Part shown: one piece after another, positions 7,824-16,491 of the stretch
How the letters are laid out: each line of letters begins with the position of its first letter
Position numbering within the stretch: the stretch's first letter is position 1
Origin: Comamonadaceae bacterium
Lineage (GTDB): Bacteria > Pseudomonadota > Gammaproteobacteria > Burkholderiales > Burkholderiaceae_C
Assembly (NCBI GenBank): GCA_947447975.1
Contig: CANFLU010000007.1
Location: 1-64,000 of the forward strand
Length of the DNA: 64,000 nucleotides
Reading direction: 5' to 3'
Made by a program: the position numbers and the translations under genes
Notes under the pieces: generated by a model
What the model was told of the DNA's origin: nothing
Seen by the model: the letters and a program-made list of their open reading frames with translations, nothing else
Database searches by the model: none

Positions 7824-8699
7824 ATGACGACTGATCTGTACTCCTCTGCCAACTACCAAGAAGCGCTGAACGGTTTTGACCACAGTGAAGCACAAACCCT
7901 GGCGCACCAGACTTGGACGCCCGAGAATCTGTGCGTGGAAAGTTTCCATGAGCAAACCAAGTACTACACCAGCCGCTGGGATGGCCTTTGCCCCTATATC
8001 GACGTGACACCCCAGATGCTGGCGGCGGCACAAAAACCGTTTATCGTTTACGCCCTGCCCCCCGAAGGCAACTATGGCGTGCCGATCAACGATAAGTACG
8101 GACTGGTGCATGCTGGTTTGCCCGAGTTTTGGACCGATGAGCGGCGCGCACGCAAGTTCAAGGAGTTGGACAAGCTGTGCCGCAGCTTTACCGTGACTGA
8201 GCGATTGGTGCCAGGACGCGACCTGTCGGTAGAAGATGTGTTTGATCTAGGCCGTGAGCATTTCACCGCCTACGAAATCCATGACCAGGAGATTGCCGGT
8301 TTCGTGGATTACGTTCAAAAGCTCGATGTCTTGATTATCCAGGCCCACGCTGAAAATGGCGACTTGGTGCTCAGCGATGTATCCATCGTCATGCCCGAAC
8401 GTGACCAGGTGTATGGCAGTTTTTGCCAGTGGAACACCGCGTACCGTAACCGCTCGCCCGGTATTTATGCCTGCTTGCTGGCCTCGCGTTGGACGCAAAA
8501 AGCGGGCTATGCCTATTACAACCTCGGCCCGGTGGGCGACTATGGCTACAAAGCCTTGTTTGTGACCGACCACGAGCCTATTTTTGCCCTGGCCATGACC
8601 GACCCGGACCACCCCCTAGCGCTGGACCCGACGTCGCCCCTGCACACTGACTTCAAGCGCGAAGACTGGAACCAGGTTTATCGGCTGCGCTCGGATTAG
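7824..8699 (+). CDS. Arginyl-tRNA-protein transferase-like (GNAT-fold) protein
   Basis: The protein has 291 residues and begins MTTDLYSSANYQ. The C-terminal half has YGSFCQWNTAYRN, PGIYACLLASRW and a YYNLGPVGDYGYKA block. These recall the C-terminal domain of arginyl/leucyl-tRNA-protein transferases and other GNAT-like acyltransferases. The N-terminal CxxCR-type motif usual in ATE/Bpt enzymes is absent. It may get that function from the Cys-cluster protein encoded just upstream, 18 bases away; this is inference. There is no signal peptide or membrane segment, so it is cytoplasmic. A strong terminator follows the gene. The substrate cannot be stated, and a general acyltransferase role is equally possible. 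Confidence 0.55.
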   Translation: MTTDLYSSANYQEALNGFDHSEAQTLAHQTWTPENLCVESFHEQTKYYTSRWDGLCPYIDVTPQMLAAAQKPFIVYALPPEGNYGVPINDKYGLVHAGLPEFWTDERRARKFKELDKLCRSFTVTERLVPGRDLSVEDVFDLGREHFTAYEIHDQEIAGFVDYVQKLDVLIIQAHAENGDLVLSDVSIVMPERDQVYGSFCQWNTAYRNRSPGIYACLLASRWTQKAGYAYYNLGPVGDYGYKALFVTDHEPIFALAMTDPDHPLALDPTSPLHTDFKREDWNQVYRLRSD

Positions 8700-8731
8700 T
8701 CTGAAACTGCGGCTTGGCCGCCCGTGCCCAC

Positions 8732-8761
8732 AAAAAAACCGGCCTGATTGCCGGTTTTTTT
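8732..8761. terminator. Bidirectional rho-independent terminator
   Basis: A-run, ACCGGC stem, CTGATT loop, GCCGGT and a 7-base T-run lie between the converging transferase-like gene and the SET gene. The symmetric A and T tracts suit termination in both directions. Confidence 0.85.
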
Positions 8762-8783
8762 ATGCCTGCGGGGCCGTCGCCAC

Positions 8784-9221
8784 TCAGTCGTCCACCCCCG
8801 GACCAAAGGTGTGGACTTCGCCAAAACTGTCGTCGTAGTCCATCATCAATTCCTCGTCTTGTTGGATGTCACGCAGGGCGATCAGGTCGCCATCTTTGCG
8901 CATTTTGAGGTTAGGCGTTTTCGAATGGTTCAGGTAAACCGCCATATTCATCGCGTTCAGACCAATTGCCGGAATCAGCATATGGTGCTTGTCGTAATAG
9001 CAAAACATGTCCAACTCCTTGCGCACCTGCGGCGGCAAAGAACTGACCTCAGCATGGTTGAATTTAATTTCATGCATCTTCAGGCGCGACTTCAACGGTT
9101 TGGCGCCTTTGGGAATAGCGCGAATCGCAAATACGCCAATACCGTGGACAGGTGATACGCCTAATCGGCAAAAGACTTCGGTACGCAAATGCTGGAGTAG
9201 CTTTTTCTTTTTACTATGCAT
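8784..9221 (-). CDS. Small SET-domain protein (putative protein-lysine methyltransferase)
   Basis: The 145-residue protein is almost only a SET domain. SET-N is GIGVFAIRAIPKG at residues 26-38. The pseudoknot motif is YLNHSKTPNLKM, with the NHS that binds S-adenosylmethionine. The post-motif DEELMMDYDDSFGE contributes the catalytic-site tyrosine. A lysine-rich N-terminus (MHSKKKKLL) precedes it. SET proteins transfer methyl groups from SAM to lysine side chains. Bacterial versions are scattered, often acquired by transfer, and known targets include nucleoid and ribosomal proteins. The start at 9221 is the first Met after a stretch without other features. The gene is monocistronic, converging on a terminator. 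The domain is clear; the substrate is unknown. Confidence 0.8.
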   Translation of the reverse strand: MHSKKKKLLQHLRTEVFCRLGVSPVHGIGVFAIRAIPKGAKPLKSRLKMHEIKFNHAEVSSLPPQVRKELDMFCYYDKHHMLIPAIGLNAMNMAVYLNHSKTPNLKMRKDGDLIALRDIQQDEELMMDYDDSFGEVHTFGPGVDD

Positions 9222-9409
9222 AACAACAATGTTTCTCTATTCGTCAATACTTGCAAACTCAAGCGCTCCAAAGCCTTGCGTCAGGGGCGCAATGGTACAC
9301 CTAGAAATAGGGGCTTTCTCGTTAAAAACAGGGATGTACGCTTTATGGCGATGGTTGCCAAGGACGACTCTGGTGTCACTGAGCGGCCCTTGGCTGGGGC
9401 CAGCCAGCT

Positions 9410-10627
9410 CTACATCACTTCATGCAGTGTGCAGCCGGGACGCAAGGCGGTACGCCAGAAATTGCCGCTGTGTGCGTCCTGTACCAGCAAGAGGTTTTGT
9501 ACCAAAGGCGCTACCGGGGTTTGCACCGGATCGACCAACAATACCCAGCGTGCGCCGCCGTCGTCGCCTAGGCTTTCTTGTAGCTTACCGATCCAGTCCA
9601 TGGTTTTGAGCGTGTCCACCACATCGGCCAAGTCCAGCGGGTCCACATGCAGGGCCTCACATAAGGCAGCCGTCGTCATGCCCCGGACAGCATCCGTGCG
9701 CGCCGCACCCAATTCGGACAACAGGGCCAGCGCCAATGCAAAGTGCGCGCCTGGCCCCTGACGTCTAGGCGGCAAGCCCGCGATGAGGCCGGGCACATAG
9801 GCCGTCAGGGCCGCACCCAAGAGCACAATGACCCAAGAGAGGTAAATCCAGACCAACAATATAGGCAGCGTAGCAAAGGCGCCATAGACCGCCGAATACA
9901 TCGGTACCGTTTCCAGGTACCAGGCCATGAGGCGCTTGGCTATCTCTAGGCCCGTGGCTACAAAAAGACCGCCCATCCAAGCATGGCCCCAGCGCACCCG
10001 TGTATTGGGCAAATAATGGAACATAGCGGCCATACCGCCGCCCACCATCAAAAACTGCGTGGTATCCAGCAAAAAGCCCACGCCGCCGGGCATACCCTCG
10101 ACCAGGCCGCGCGAGGCGGAAATTGCATACGAGCTCACGCTGATGCTGACGCCCAAAATCAAAGGGCCCAGCGTCAGCGCCGACCAGTAAATTAGCAGTC
10201 GCTGACCCAGGGGTCGCAGGGTGCGCACGCGCCAGATACTGTTGATGGTGCGGTCAATGGTAAAAATCAGTGCCAGCGAAGTGAGCACCAAGGCGCCCAG
10301 GCCAAAGGCCCCGAGCTTGCTGGCCTTGCGCGAAAACTGGCTCAGGTAGCCCAGCACCTGACGGGCTATGTCGTCTGGTATCAGGCTGGTGACCAGCCAC
10401 TTTTGCAGAACGTCTTGAAACTTGGCAAACATAGGAAAGGCCGTGAGCACGGCCAAGGCCACCGTCAACAGCGGGACCAGAGCGATCGTGGTGGTGAAGG
10501 TCAGGCTGCTGGCAGTCAGGCCCAGGCGGTCTTCACGAAAGCGCTCGCGCAGGGTTTTGAGGGCCGGTAGCCAGGGGACATGGCGCACATCAGCCAGCCA
10601 AAGTTGGAAGCGGGGAAGCATTTGCAT
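9410..10627 (-). CDS. YihY/BrkB-family inner-membrane protein
   Basis: The protein has 405 residues from the ATG at 10627. A longer frame to 10735 would run into the divergent DUF2069 gene, so I prefer MQMLPRFQLWL. Several hydrophobic segments are visible (LGLTASSLTFTTTIALVPLL, LGALVLTSLALIF, IYWSALTLGPLILG, LPILLVWIYLSWVIVLLGA), giving about six membrane spans. SLTFTTTIALVPLLTV and the ILLVWIYLSW block are characteristic of YihY (formerly annotated RNase BN, now known not to be). The last 130 residues form a soluble C-terminal extension (GKLQESLGDDGGARWVLL). Its function is not established; proposals include transport or envelope roles. It is divergent from the DUF2069 gene, with start codons 21 bases apart. 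Confidence 0.87.
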   Translation of the reverse strand: MQMLPRFQLWLADVRHVPWLPALKTLRERFREDRLGLTASSLTFTTTIALVPLLTVALAVLTAFPMFAKFQDVLQKWLVTSLIPDDIARQVLGYLSQFSRKASKLGAFGLGALVLTSLALIFTIDRTINSIWRVRTLRPLGQRLLIYWSALTLGPLILGVSISVSSYAISASRGLVEGMPGGVGFLLDTTQFLMVGGGMAAMFHYLPNTRVRWGHAWMGGLFVATGLEIAKRLMAWYLETVPMYSAVYGAFATLPILLVWIYLSWVIVLLGAALTAYVPGLIAGLPPRRQGPGAHFALALALLSELGAARTDAVRGMTTAALCEALHVDPLDLADVVDTLKTMDWIGKLQESLGDDGGARWVLLVDPVQTPVAPLVQNLLLVQDAHSGNFWRTALRPGCTLHEVM

Positions 10628-10648
10628 GGCCGCTATGATGCCACCGAC

Positions 10649-11110
10649 ATGCAAGCACCTCTTTCCTCCTCCCCGATCCCCCCTAGCTTCGAGCCGGCGT
10701 TGGCGCCTAGCGCCCCGGTTGAAACCCACGTCCATATCAGCCGCGCATTGGCAGTGGGTAGTCTGCTGGGGCTGATCGTGCTCAGCTTGGTATGGGAGTT
10801 GCTGGCAGCACCGCTGCGGCCCGGTGGCTCGTGGCTGGCGCTCAAAGCCCTGCCTCTGTGCCTACCGCTGGCCGGGCTGCTGAAAAACCGCATGTACACC
10901 TACCGCTGGGTATCCATGCTGGTATGGCTGTACTTTACCGAAGGCGTGGTGCGGGCTTGGGGCGATAAAGTGCCAGGCAACTACTGCGCCATGTTGGAAA
11001 TCGCCCTGTGCCTGATCCTGTTTGTGGCCTGCCTGATGCATGTGCGCTTGCGCCAGCGTGATGCCAAAGCGGCAGGCTTGAGCGAAGCGCCCCCTACCGA
11101 ATCGAGTTAA
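10649..11110 (+). CDS. DUF2069-family membrane protein
   Basis: The protein has 153 residues from the ATG at 10649 (MQAPLSSSPIPP). Upstream in-frame codons belong to the divergent YihY gene. A Pro/Ser-rich cytoplasmic leader is followed by four hydrophobic segments, including ALAVGSLLGLIVLSLVWELL, KALPLCLPLAGLLK, YTYRWVSMLVWLYFTEGVVRA and LEIALCLILFVACLM. The central WLYFTEG stretch is typical of DUF2069, a small integral-membrane family of unknown function common in beta- and gammaproteobacteria. The stop is 9 bases before the FAD-dehydrogenase start, so they are probably co-transcribed. Short divergent spacing implies overlapping promoters with YihY. Confidence 0.8.
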   Translation: MQAPLSSSPIPPSFEPALAPSAPVETHVHISRALAVGSLLGLIVLSLVWELLAAPLRPGGSWLALKALPLCLPLAGLLKNRMYTYRWVSMLVWLYFTEGVVRAWGDKVPGNYCAMLEIALCLILFVACLMHVRLRQRDAKAAGLSEAPPTESS

Positions 11111-11119
11111 ACCAAGCGT

Positions 11120-12544
11120 ATGAACCCACCCGCTGCCCTACTCCCCGCACTGCGCGCCATTGTGGGCGATGCACATGTATTGACCGAAGGCGACTTGACG
11201 GGCTATGAGCTCGATTGGCGCAAACGCGAGCGCGGCAAGTCGCTGGCCGTCGTGCGCCCTGCGACCACCGCGCAAGTGGCGCAAGTCGTCCAAGCCTGCG
11301 CCGCAGCGGGTGTCAGCATCGTGCCCCAGGGTGGCAACACCGGCATGGTGGTTGGCTCTACCCCGGATGCCAGCGGCACGCAAATCGTGCTGAGCTTGAC
11401 CCGCATGAACGCCGTGCGCGCGCTCGATGGCGGCAACCTGACGATCACCGTGGAAGCCGGTTGCGTGCTGCAAAACTTGCAAGAGGTATGCGAAAAAGCC
11501 GGGTTTTTATTTCCCTTGAGCTTGGCCTCGGAAGGCAGCTGCACCATAGGCGGCAACTTGGGCACCAATGCTGGCGGCACGCAGGTGGTGCGCTATGGCA
11601 ATACCCGCGAATTGTGTTTGGGCCTGGAGGTGGTAACGGCGCAAGGCGAGGTATGGAGCGGCCTGACCGGCTTGCGCAAGGACAACACCGGCTACGACTT
11701 GCGCCATTTGTTTATCGGCTCGGAAGGCACGCTAGGCGTGATTACGGCTGCCACGATGAAGCTCTATCCGCTGCCCACATCGCAATTGACCGCTTTGGCT
11801 GCCGTGCCTTCGCTGGACGCGGCGGTGCAGTTGCTGGGCTTGGCGCATCAGCACCTGAGCGCTGGCCTGACCGGCTTTGAAGTGATGGGGCAGTTTGCTT
11901 TGAAGTTGGTCGTCAAGCATTTCCCGCAGCAGCGCGTGCCTTTTTATGAGAGCAGCCCCTACTGCGTGGTGCTGGAAAACTCGGACAACGAGTCCGAGGA
12001 ACACGCGCGCAGCCAGTTTGAAAGCTTGTTGGAAGCGGCTATGGAGGCCGGTTGCGTCAGCGATGCCGTCGTGGCCGAAAGCATGGCCCAGGCGCGGGCG
12101 CTGTGGCATATCCGCGAGAGCATTCCGCTGGCCCAAGCGCAAGAGGGCCTCAATATCAAACACGATATCTCGATTGCGGTATCGCGCATCCCCGAGTTTG
12201 TGGCCCAGGCCGATGCCGCGCTGGCGCTGGCCTTTCCCGGTATACGGCTGGTGAACTATGGCCACCTGGGCGATGGCAATTTGCACTACAACGTCCAAGC
12301 ACCCGACGGGCAGGACGCCGAGAAGTTTTTGCGCGAGCAGGAAGGCCCGGTCAATGGCGTGGTGTATGCACTGGTGGATGCGTTTAACGGCTCCATCTCC
12401 GCAGAGCATGGCATTGGCAGCCTGAAACGCGAAAAGCTAGAAAAGCACAAATCGCCAGTGGCGATGGGCCTGATGCGTTCTATCAAGACGGCGCTAGATC
12501 CGCACAATACCTTCAATCCGGGGCGGATGTTGGCACGCAGCTAG
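11120..12544 (+). CDS. FAD-linked 2-hydroxyacid dehydrogenase (GlcD/D-2-hydroxyglutarate type)
   Basis: The 474-residue protein has the two domains of the vanillyl-alcohol-oxidase/GlcD superfamily. The FAD-binding domain (about residues 35-220) shows [17 protein letters not shown], [19 protein letters not shown] and [10 protein letters not shown] motifs. The C-terminal FAD-oxidase domain shows the [11 protein letters not shown] metal/substrate loop, [12 protein letters not shown] and FNPGRML at the end. Enzymes of this type oxidise D-2-hydroxyacids such as D-lactate, D-2-hydroxyglutarate or glycolate to 2-oxoacids and pass electrons to a quinone or flavoprotein. No GlcE or GlcF gene accompanies it, which favours the single-subunit D-2-hydroxyglutarate/D-lactate branch over glycolate oxidase. 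The exact substrate cannot be read from the sequence. Confidence 0.88.
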   Translation: MNPPAALLPALRAIVGDAHVLTEGDLTGYELDWRKRERGKSLAVVRPATTAQVAQVVQACAAAGVSIVPQGGNTGMVVGSTPDASGTQIVLSLTRMNAVRALDGGNLTITVEAGCVLQNLQEVCEKAGFLFPLSLASEGSCTIGGNLGTNAGGTQVVRYGNTRELCLGLEVVTAQGEVWSGLTGLRKDNTGYDLRHLFIGSEGTLGVITAATMKLYPLPTSQLTALAAVPSLDAAVQLLGLAHQHLSAGLTGFEVMGQFALKLVVKHFPQQRVPFYESSPYCVVLENSDNESEEHARSQFESLLEAAMEAGCVSDAVVAESMAQARALWHIRESIPLAQAQEGLNIKHDISIAVSRIPEFVAQADAALALAFPGIRLVNYGHLGDGNLHYNVQAPDGQDAEKFLREQEGPVNGVVYALVDAFNGSISAEHGIGSLKREKLEKHKSPVAMGLMRSIKTALDPHNTFNPGRMLARS

Positions 12545-12629
12545 CGCAGGCCCGGCCAATGCGCCGCCTACAATTTGGTATTCCCGCCGGCTACACCAGT
12601 ACGCCGCATATTTCACTTCAGACGCAGCT

Positions 12630-13472
12630 ATGACCAGCCCTACCGAGCGACCCATCCGCCAACAGTACGAAGACTTGCTGCGCCATGCCTATACCCAAGG
12701 CGTGCACAAGCAGGACCGTACCGGCACCGGCACCACCAGCGTGTTTGGCTACCAGATGCGATTTGATCTGCAAGAAGGTTTTCCGCTGGTCACCACCAAA
12801 AAAGTGCATGTGCGCTCCATCATCCAGGAATTGCTGTGGTTTCTGACGGGATCGAGCAACAATAATTGGCTCAAAGAGCGTGGCGTCAGCATCTGGGACG
12901 AATGGGCCAAGCCCGATGGCGACCTGGGCCCGGTCTATGGCGTGCAGTGGCGCAGTTGGCCGACACCCGACGGACGGCACATCGACCAGATCAGCGACTT
13001 GATGGCGACCTTAAAAAGCAACCCAGACTCGCGTCGCATGATTGTCAGCGCCTGGAACGTGGCCGATTTGTCCAAAATGGCGCTGATGCCCTGCCATGCG
13101 TTTTTTCAGTTTTATGTGGCCCCCGCCCAGAGCCCGGATGGCAAGCCACGCCTGAGCTGCCAGCTCTACCAACGCAGTGCGGATATTTTTTTGGGCGTGC
13201 CTTTCAATATCGCCAGCTACGCGCTCTTGACGCACATGATCGCCCAGCAATGCGATATGGAGGTGGGCGATTTCATTTGGACCGGAGGCGACTGCCATAT
13301 TTATAGCAACCACCACACCCAAGTGGAACTGCAACTCAGCCGTGCGCCAATGGCCTACCCCCAGCTGCATATCAAGCGCCGGCCCGCCAGTATTTTTGAC
13401 TACGCCTACGAAGACTTTGAAGTGCTGGACTACACCCCCCATCCAGCCATTGCTGCGCCAGTAGCGGTCTAA
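12630..13472 (+). CDS. thyA: Thymidylate synthase
   Basis: ThyA converts dUMP to dTMP using 5,10-methylenetetrahydrofolate as methyl donor and reductant, producing dihydrofolate. The 280-residue protein shows the whole family pattern: [19 protein letters not shown] near the N-terminus, RRMIVSAWN for phosphate binding, the catalytic cysteine in [30 protein letters not shown] for nucleotide binding, and GDCHIYSNH. Length is somewhat above the 264 residues of the E. coli enzyme because of an insert around [10 protein letters not shown]. The ATG at 12630 is preceded by GACGCAGCT. folA follows after 9 bases, giving a dTMP-cycle operon in which FolA regenerates the folate oxidised by ThyA. Confidence 0.97.
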   Translation: MTSPTERPIRQQYEDLLRHAYTQGVHKQDRTGTGTTSVFGYQMRFDLQEGFPLVTTKKVHVRSIIQELLWFLTGSSNNNWLKERGVSIWDEWAKPDGDLGPVYGVQWRSWPTPDGRHIDQISDLMATLKSNPDSRRMIVSAWNVADLSKMALMPCHAFFQFYVAPAQSPDGKPRLSCQLYQRSADIFLGVPFNIASYALLTHMIAQQCDMEVGDFIWTGGDCHIYSNHHTQVELQLSRAPMAYPQLHIKRRPASIFDYAYEDFEVLDYTPHPAIAAPVAV

Positions 13473-13481
13473 GCACTGGCT

Positions 13482-13982
13482 ATGGAAACCCGCCTGCATT
13501 TGATTTACGCAAGCGCCGCCAATCGAGTGATAGGCGCTAACAACACCCTGCCCTGGCACCTACCGGAAGACCTGGCGCACTTCAAACGCCACACCCTGGG
13601 ATGCCCCGTGATCATGGGCCGTAAAACCTGGGACTCGCTACCCCCCAAATTTCGCCCGCTGCCAGGCCGCTTGAACCTGGTCGTCACGCGCCAAACCCAT
13701 TGGCAAGCCCAGGGCGCGCAAGCTGCGGCCTCTTTGCACGATGCTTTGGCCTATTGCGGCGATGCGCCCGACGCCTGGGTAATAGGCGGCGCGCAAATTT
13801 ACGCCCAGGCCCTGCCCCTGGCGCACAGCGTGGTCGTGACCGAAATAGACCTGCAAGTGCAAGGCGATGCCTTTGCACCAGAGCTGGGCAGTGCCTGGCG
13901 CGAGGCTAGCCGCGAAAGCCACGTTTCGGCCCAAGGACTGGCCTATAGTTTTGTGCATTACCAGCGCGCCACACCGCTTTAA
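13482..13982 (+). CDS. folA: Dihydrofolate reductase
   Basis: FolA reduces dihydrofolate to tetrahydrofolate with NADPH. The 166-residue protein starts METRLHLIYASA and shows NRVIGANNTLPWHLPEDLAHFK (Asp in the substrate-binding motif), the NADPH loop PVIMGRKTWDSLP, and the second NADPH motif WVIGGAQIYAQAL near residue 100, with TEIDLQVQGD after it. Length and motif order are those of the chromosomal bacterial enzyme, not a plasmid trimethoprim-resistance type. It sits 9 bases after thyA and 3 bases before xthA. This tight spacing supports a three-gene transcript for DNA precursor supply and repair. Confidence 0.96.
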   Translation: METRLHLIYASAANRVIGANNTLPWHLPEDLAHFKRHTLGCPVIMGRKTWDSLPPKFRPLPGRLNLVVTRQTHWQAQGAQAAASLHDALAYCGDAPDAWVIGGAQIYAQALPLAHSVVVTEIDLQVQGDAFAPELGSAWREASRESHVSAQGLAYSFVHYQRATPL

Positions 13983-13985
13983 ACC

Positions 13986-14765
13986 ATGCAATTTGCCACT
14001 TGGAATGTCAACTCCTTAGCCGTGCGCCTGCCCCAGGTGCTGGACTGGCTGAGCGCCAACCCGGTCGATGTACTGGCCCTGCAGGAGACCAAACTCACCG
14101 ACGATAAATTTCCGCATGAGGCCTTTGCGCAAGCGGGTTACCAGGCGCAATGGTTTGGGCAAAAAACCTATAACGGCGTGGCCTTGCTGACCAAAACCGA
14201 GGCCACCGATGTAGTGAAAAACATTCCCGGTTTTGAAGACGAGCTGGCGCGCGTTATCACCGGCACGGTGCAGGGCGTGCGCGTCATTGGCGCGTATTTT
14301 CCCAACGGGCAGGCGCCCGGTAGCGACAAGTTTGAATACAAAATGGAATGGCTCAAGGCGCTGCGCACCTGGGTCAAGTCGGAAATGGCAGCGCATCCAC
14401 AATTGCTGCTGATGGGCGACTACAACATCACGTTTGACGATGCCGATGTCTGGGATGCTGAAGGCATGCGCGAACAAATCCACTGTACCGAGGAGGAGCG
14501 TTACCACCTGCGCGCGCTGGTGGCCATGGGCTTGCACGACAGCCTGCGCCTGTTCCCGCAGCCGCCCAAAAGCTATAGCTGGTGGGATTACCGCGACATG
14601 GCCTTTAGGCGCAACCGGGGGCTGCGCATAGACCATATTTTGATCAGCCAGCCACTGCGCGAACGGGCCAGCGCTTGCGTCATCGACAAAACGCCGCGCA
14701 AGAACGAAAGGCCCAGCGACCACACGCCCGTCGTGCTGACGCTCGATGGCGCGGCCGCGCAATAA
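13986..14765 (+). CDS. xthA: Exodeoxyribonuclease III
   Basis: This is the Mg-dependent AP endonuclease/3'-exonuclease of base-excision repair. The 259-residue protein begins MQFATWNVNSLAVRLPQVLDW, with the N-terminal Asn of the active site. It continues with LQETKL (metal-binding Glu), NGVALLTK, GAYFPNGQ, GDYNITFDDADVWD (catalytic Asp and Asn), LRIDHILIS and PSDHTPVVLTL (catalytic His). Every catalytic motif of the EEP nuclease family is there, and length is normal. It is the third gene of the thyA-folA-xthA run. Its TAA stop overlaps the A-tract of a terminator that serves the opposite-strand ntrC gene. Confidence 0.95.
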   Translation: MQFATWNVNSLAVRLPQVLDWLSANPVDVLALQETKLTDDKFPHEAFAQAGYQAQWFGQKTYNGVALLTKTEATDVVKNIPGFEDELARVITGTVQGVRVIGAYFPNGQAPGSDKFEYKMEWLKALRTWVKSEMAAHPQLLLMGDYNITFDDADVWDAEGMREQIHCTEEERYHLRALVAMGLHDSLRLFPQPPKSYSWWDYRDMAFRRNRGLRIDHILISQPLRERASACVIDKTPRKNERPSDHTPVVLTLDGAAAQ

Positions 14766-14803
14766 AAAAGCCGCGTCACCGCCATCAGCGAGAGCGACGC
14801 GGC
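14764..14803 (-). terminator. Rho-independent terminator of ntrB-ntrC
   Basis: GCCGCGTC at 14770-14777 pairs with GACGCGGC at 14796-14803. On the minus strand the stem is followed by six T residues. It lies 69 bases past the ntrC stop and overlaps the end of xthA. Confidence 0.75.
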
Positions 14804-14872
14804 AGCCACTTGGGTGCCCAAGTGAATACGGACCAGCAAGTGATCGCTTGCATCTCGGCAAAGGCCGCGAAT

Positions 14873-16465
14873 TTATTCTTCCGGCGACAGCGCGAGTTTT
14901 TTGTCTAAACCAAGTTCCTGAATTTTGCGGGTGATCGTATTGCGGCCAATGCCCAGCTTGGTGGCCGCTTCGATGCGGCGGCCACGGGTGTTGGTGAGTG
15001 CGGCCTGAATCATGCGCGCCTCAAAGCGGCGGGTCAGCGTGTCCCAGACCTCGACGTGACCGGTGCGCAGCAATGTCAGCGCTTCGTCTTCAAGTTCGAC
15101 TTCCCAGCCGGTCAGCGGGGATGGCGCAGCGGGTGCGCGACCCAGCGTGTCGGACGTCGGCCAGGCCAAAGGCGCTACGTCGGCCGCAGCACTGTCGCTG
15201 GACATTGCGGTCGATGGGCTTATAGGCTCCGCGTAACCGTTGCTGCGCACCACGGCGGTGCCATCAGGCGCAGTATCGGACGTGGCTTGCGACGCGCTCT
15301 GGTGCTTGTACACACCAAATTCGGGCGGCAGGTCTTTGGGCTCAATCACTTGGGCCGGTGCCATGACGGTCAGCCAGTGGCACATATTTTCCAATTGGCG
15401 CACGTTGCCGGGGAAGGCAAAGTTTTCGATGGCCGCCAACGCGCTATCGGCTATCCGTTTAGGCTCCACACCCAGTTGCTTGGCGCTGTGCTGCAAAAAA
15501 TGGCGGGTCAGCATGGGAATGTCCGCGCGGCGCTCGCGCAGCGCAGGTAAGCGCAAGCGGATAACATTGAGGCGGTGAAACAAGTCTTCGCGAAACGCGC
15601 CTTGCTGCACGCGCAGCTCCAGGTCTTGGTGCGTCGCAGTGATCACACGCACATTGGCTTTGATAGCGCTGTGGCCACCCACCCTATAAAAATGTCCGTC
15701 GCTGAGCACGCGCAGCAAGCGGGTTTGCAGCTCGAAGGGCATGTCGCCGATTTCGTCCAAAAACAAAGTGCCTTCGTCGGCCTGCTCAAAGCGCCCGCGC
15801 CGCTGCGCCTGTGCGCCGGTAAAGGCGCCGCGCTCGTGGCCAAAGAGTTCGCTCTCGAGCAGCTCTTTAGGAATCGCCGCGGTGTTGATCGCCACAAAAG
15901 GGCCACTGGCACGAGGCGAATGCTTGTGCAAGGCACGGGCCACCAGCTCTTTACCCGAGCCCGATTCGCCGGTAATCATGACGGTGACATTGCTTTGGCT
16001 TAAGCGACCAATCGCGCGAAACACATCCTGCATGGCTGGTGCCTGGCCCAACATTTCGGGCGTATCGGCCATGCGCTCTTCGGCAAACTCTTCGCGCTGA
16101 CTTTCCTGCACCGCCCGGCGTATGAGTTCGACTGCTTTGGGCAAGTCAAAGGGCTTGGGCAAGTATTCAAATGCGCCGCCTTGAAATGCGCTAACAGCGC
16201 TGTCCAAGTCGGAAAACGCAGTCATGATAATGACCGGCAGTCCCGGGTGTTTGGCCTTGACTTTGTCCAGCAAATCCAGGCCAGAGCCCCCTGGCATGCG
16301 GATGTCGCTGACCAAAATTTGCGGCACTTCGTCGTCGCTGGCCAGCGCGGCCAGCACATCGCGTGCATTCGAAAAACTACGGGTGGGTAGTTGCTCGCGC
16401 AACAACGCTTTTTCCAGCACAAAGCGTATGGACTGGTCATCATCTACGATCCAAATCGGCTTCAT
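14873..16465 (-). CDS. glnG: Nitrogen regulation response regulator NtrC (GlnG)
   Basis: NtrC is the sigma-54-dependent activator that switches on nitrogen-limitation genes when phosphorylated by NtrB. The 530-residue protein shows a receiver domain (WIVDDDQSIRFVLEKAL, phospho-acceptor Asp in VSDIRMPGGSGL, and the conserved Lys in YLPKPFDLP). An AAA+ domain follows, with Walker A GESGSGKE, the sigma-54 contact loop GAFTGA and Walker B LFLDEIGDMP. The C-terminal Fis-type HTH has RIEAATKLGIGRNTITRKIQEL. A longer linker than in E. coli, Ser/Ala-rich (SSDSAAADVAPLA), separates the AAA+ and HTH domains. It is the last gene of the glnA-DUF4124-ntrB-ntrC block, 26 bases after ntrB. Confidence 0.96.
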   Translation of the reverse strand: MKPIWIVDDDQSIRFVLEKALLREQLPTRSFSNARDVLAALASDDEVPQILVSDIRMPGGSGLDLLDKVKAKHPGLPVIIMTAFSDLDSAVSAFQGGAFEYLPKPFDLPKAVELIRRAVQESQREEFAEERMADTPEMLGQAPAMQDVFRAIGRLSQSNVTVMITGESGSGKELVARALHKHSPRASGPFVAINTAAIPKELLESELFGHERGAFTGAQAQRRGRFEQADEGTLFLDEIGDMPFELQTRLLRVLSDGHFYRVGGHSAIKANVRVITATHQDLELRVQQGAFREDLFHRLNVIRLRLPALRERRADIPMLTRHFLQHSAKQLGVEPKRIADSALAAIENFAFPGNVRQLENMCHWLTVMAPAQVIEPKDLPPEFGVYKHQSASQATSDTAPDGTAVVRSNGYAEPISPSTAMSSDSAAADVAPLAWPTSDTLGRAPAAPSPLTGWEVELEDEALTLLRTGHVEVWDTLTRRFEARMIQAALTNTRGRRIEAATKLGIGRNTITRKIQELGLDKKLALSPEE

Positions 16466-16491
16466 CGGCGTGCTTTCTTTTTTGTTTCCAA

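Noticed and set aside
10628..10735. Longer N-terminus for the YihY protein
   Set aside because: The extra 36 residues read through the divergent DUF2069 start and are Arg/Gly-rich, unlike the family.
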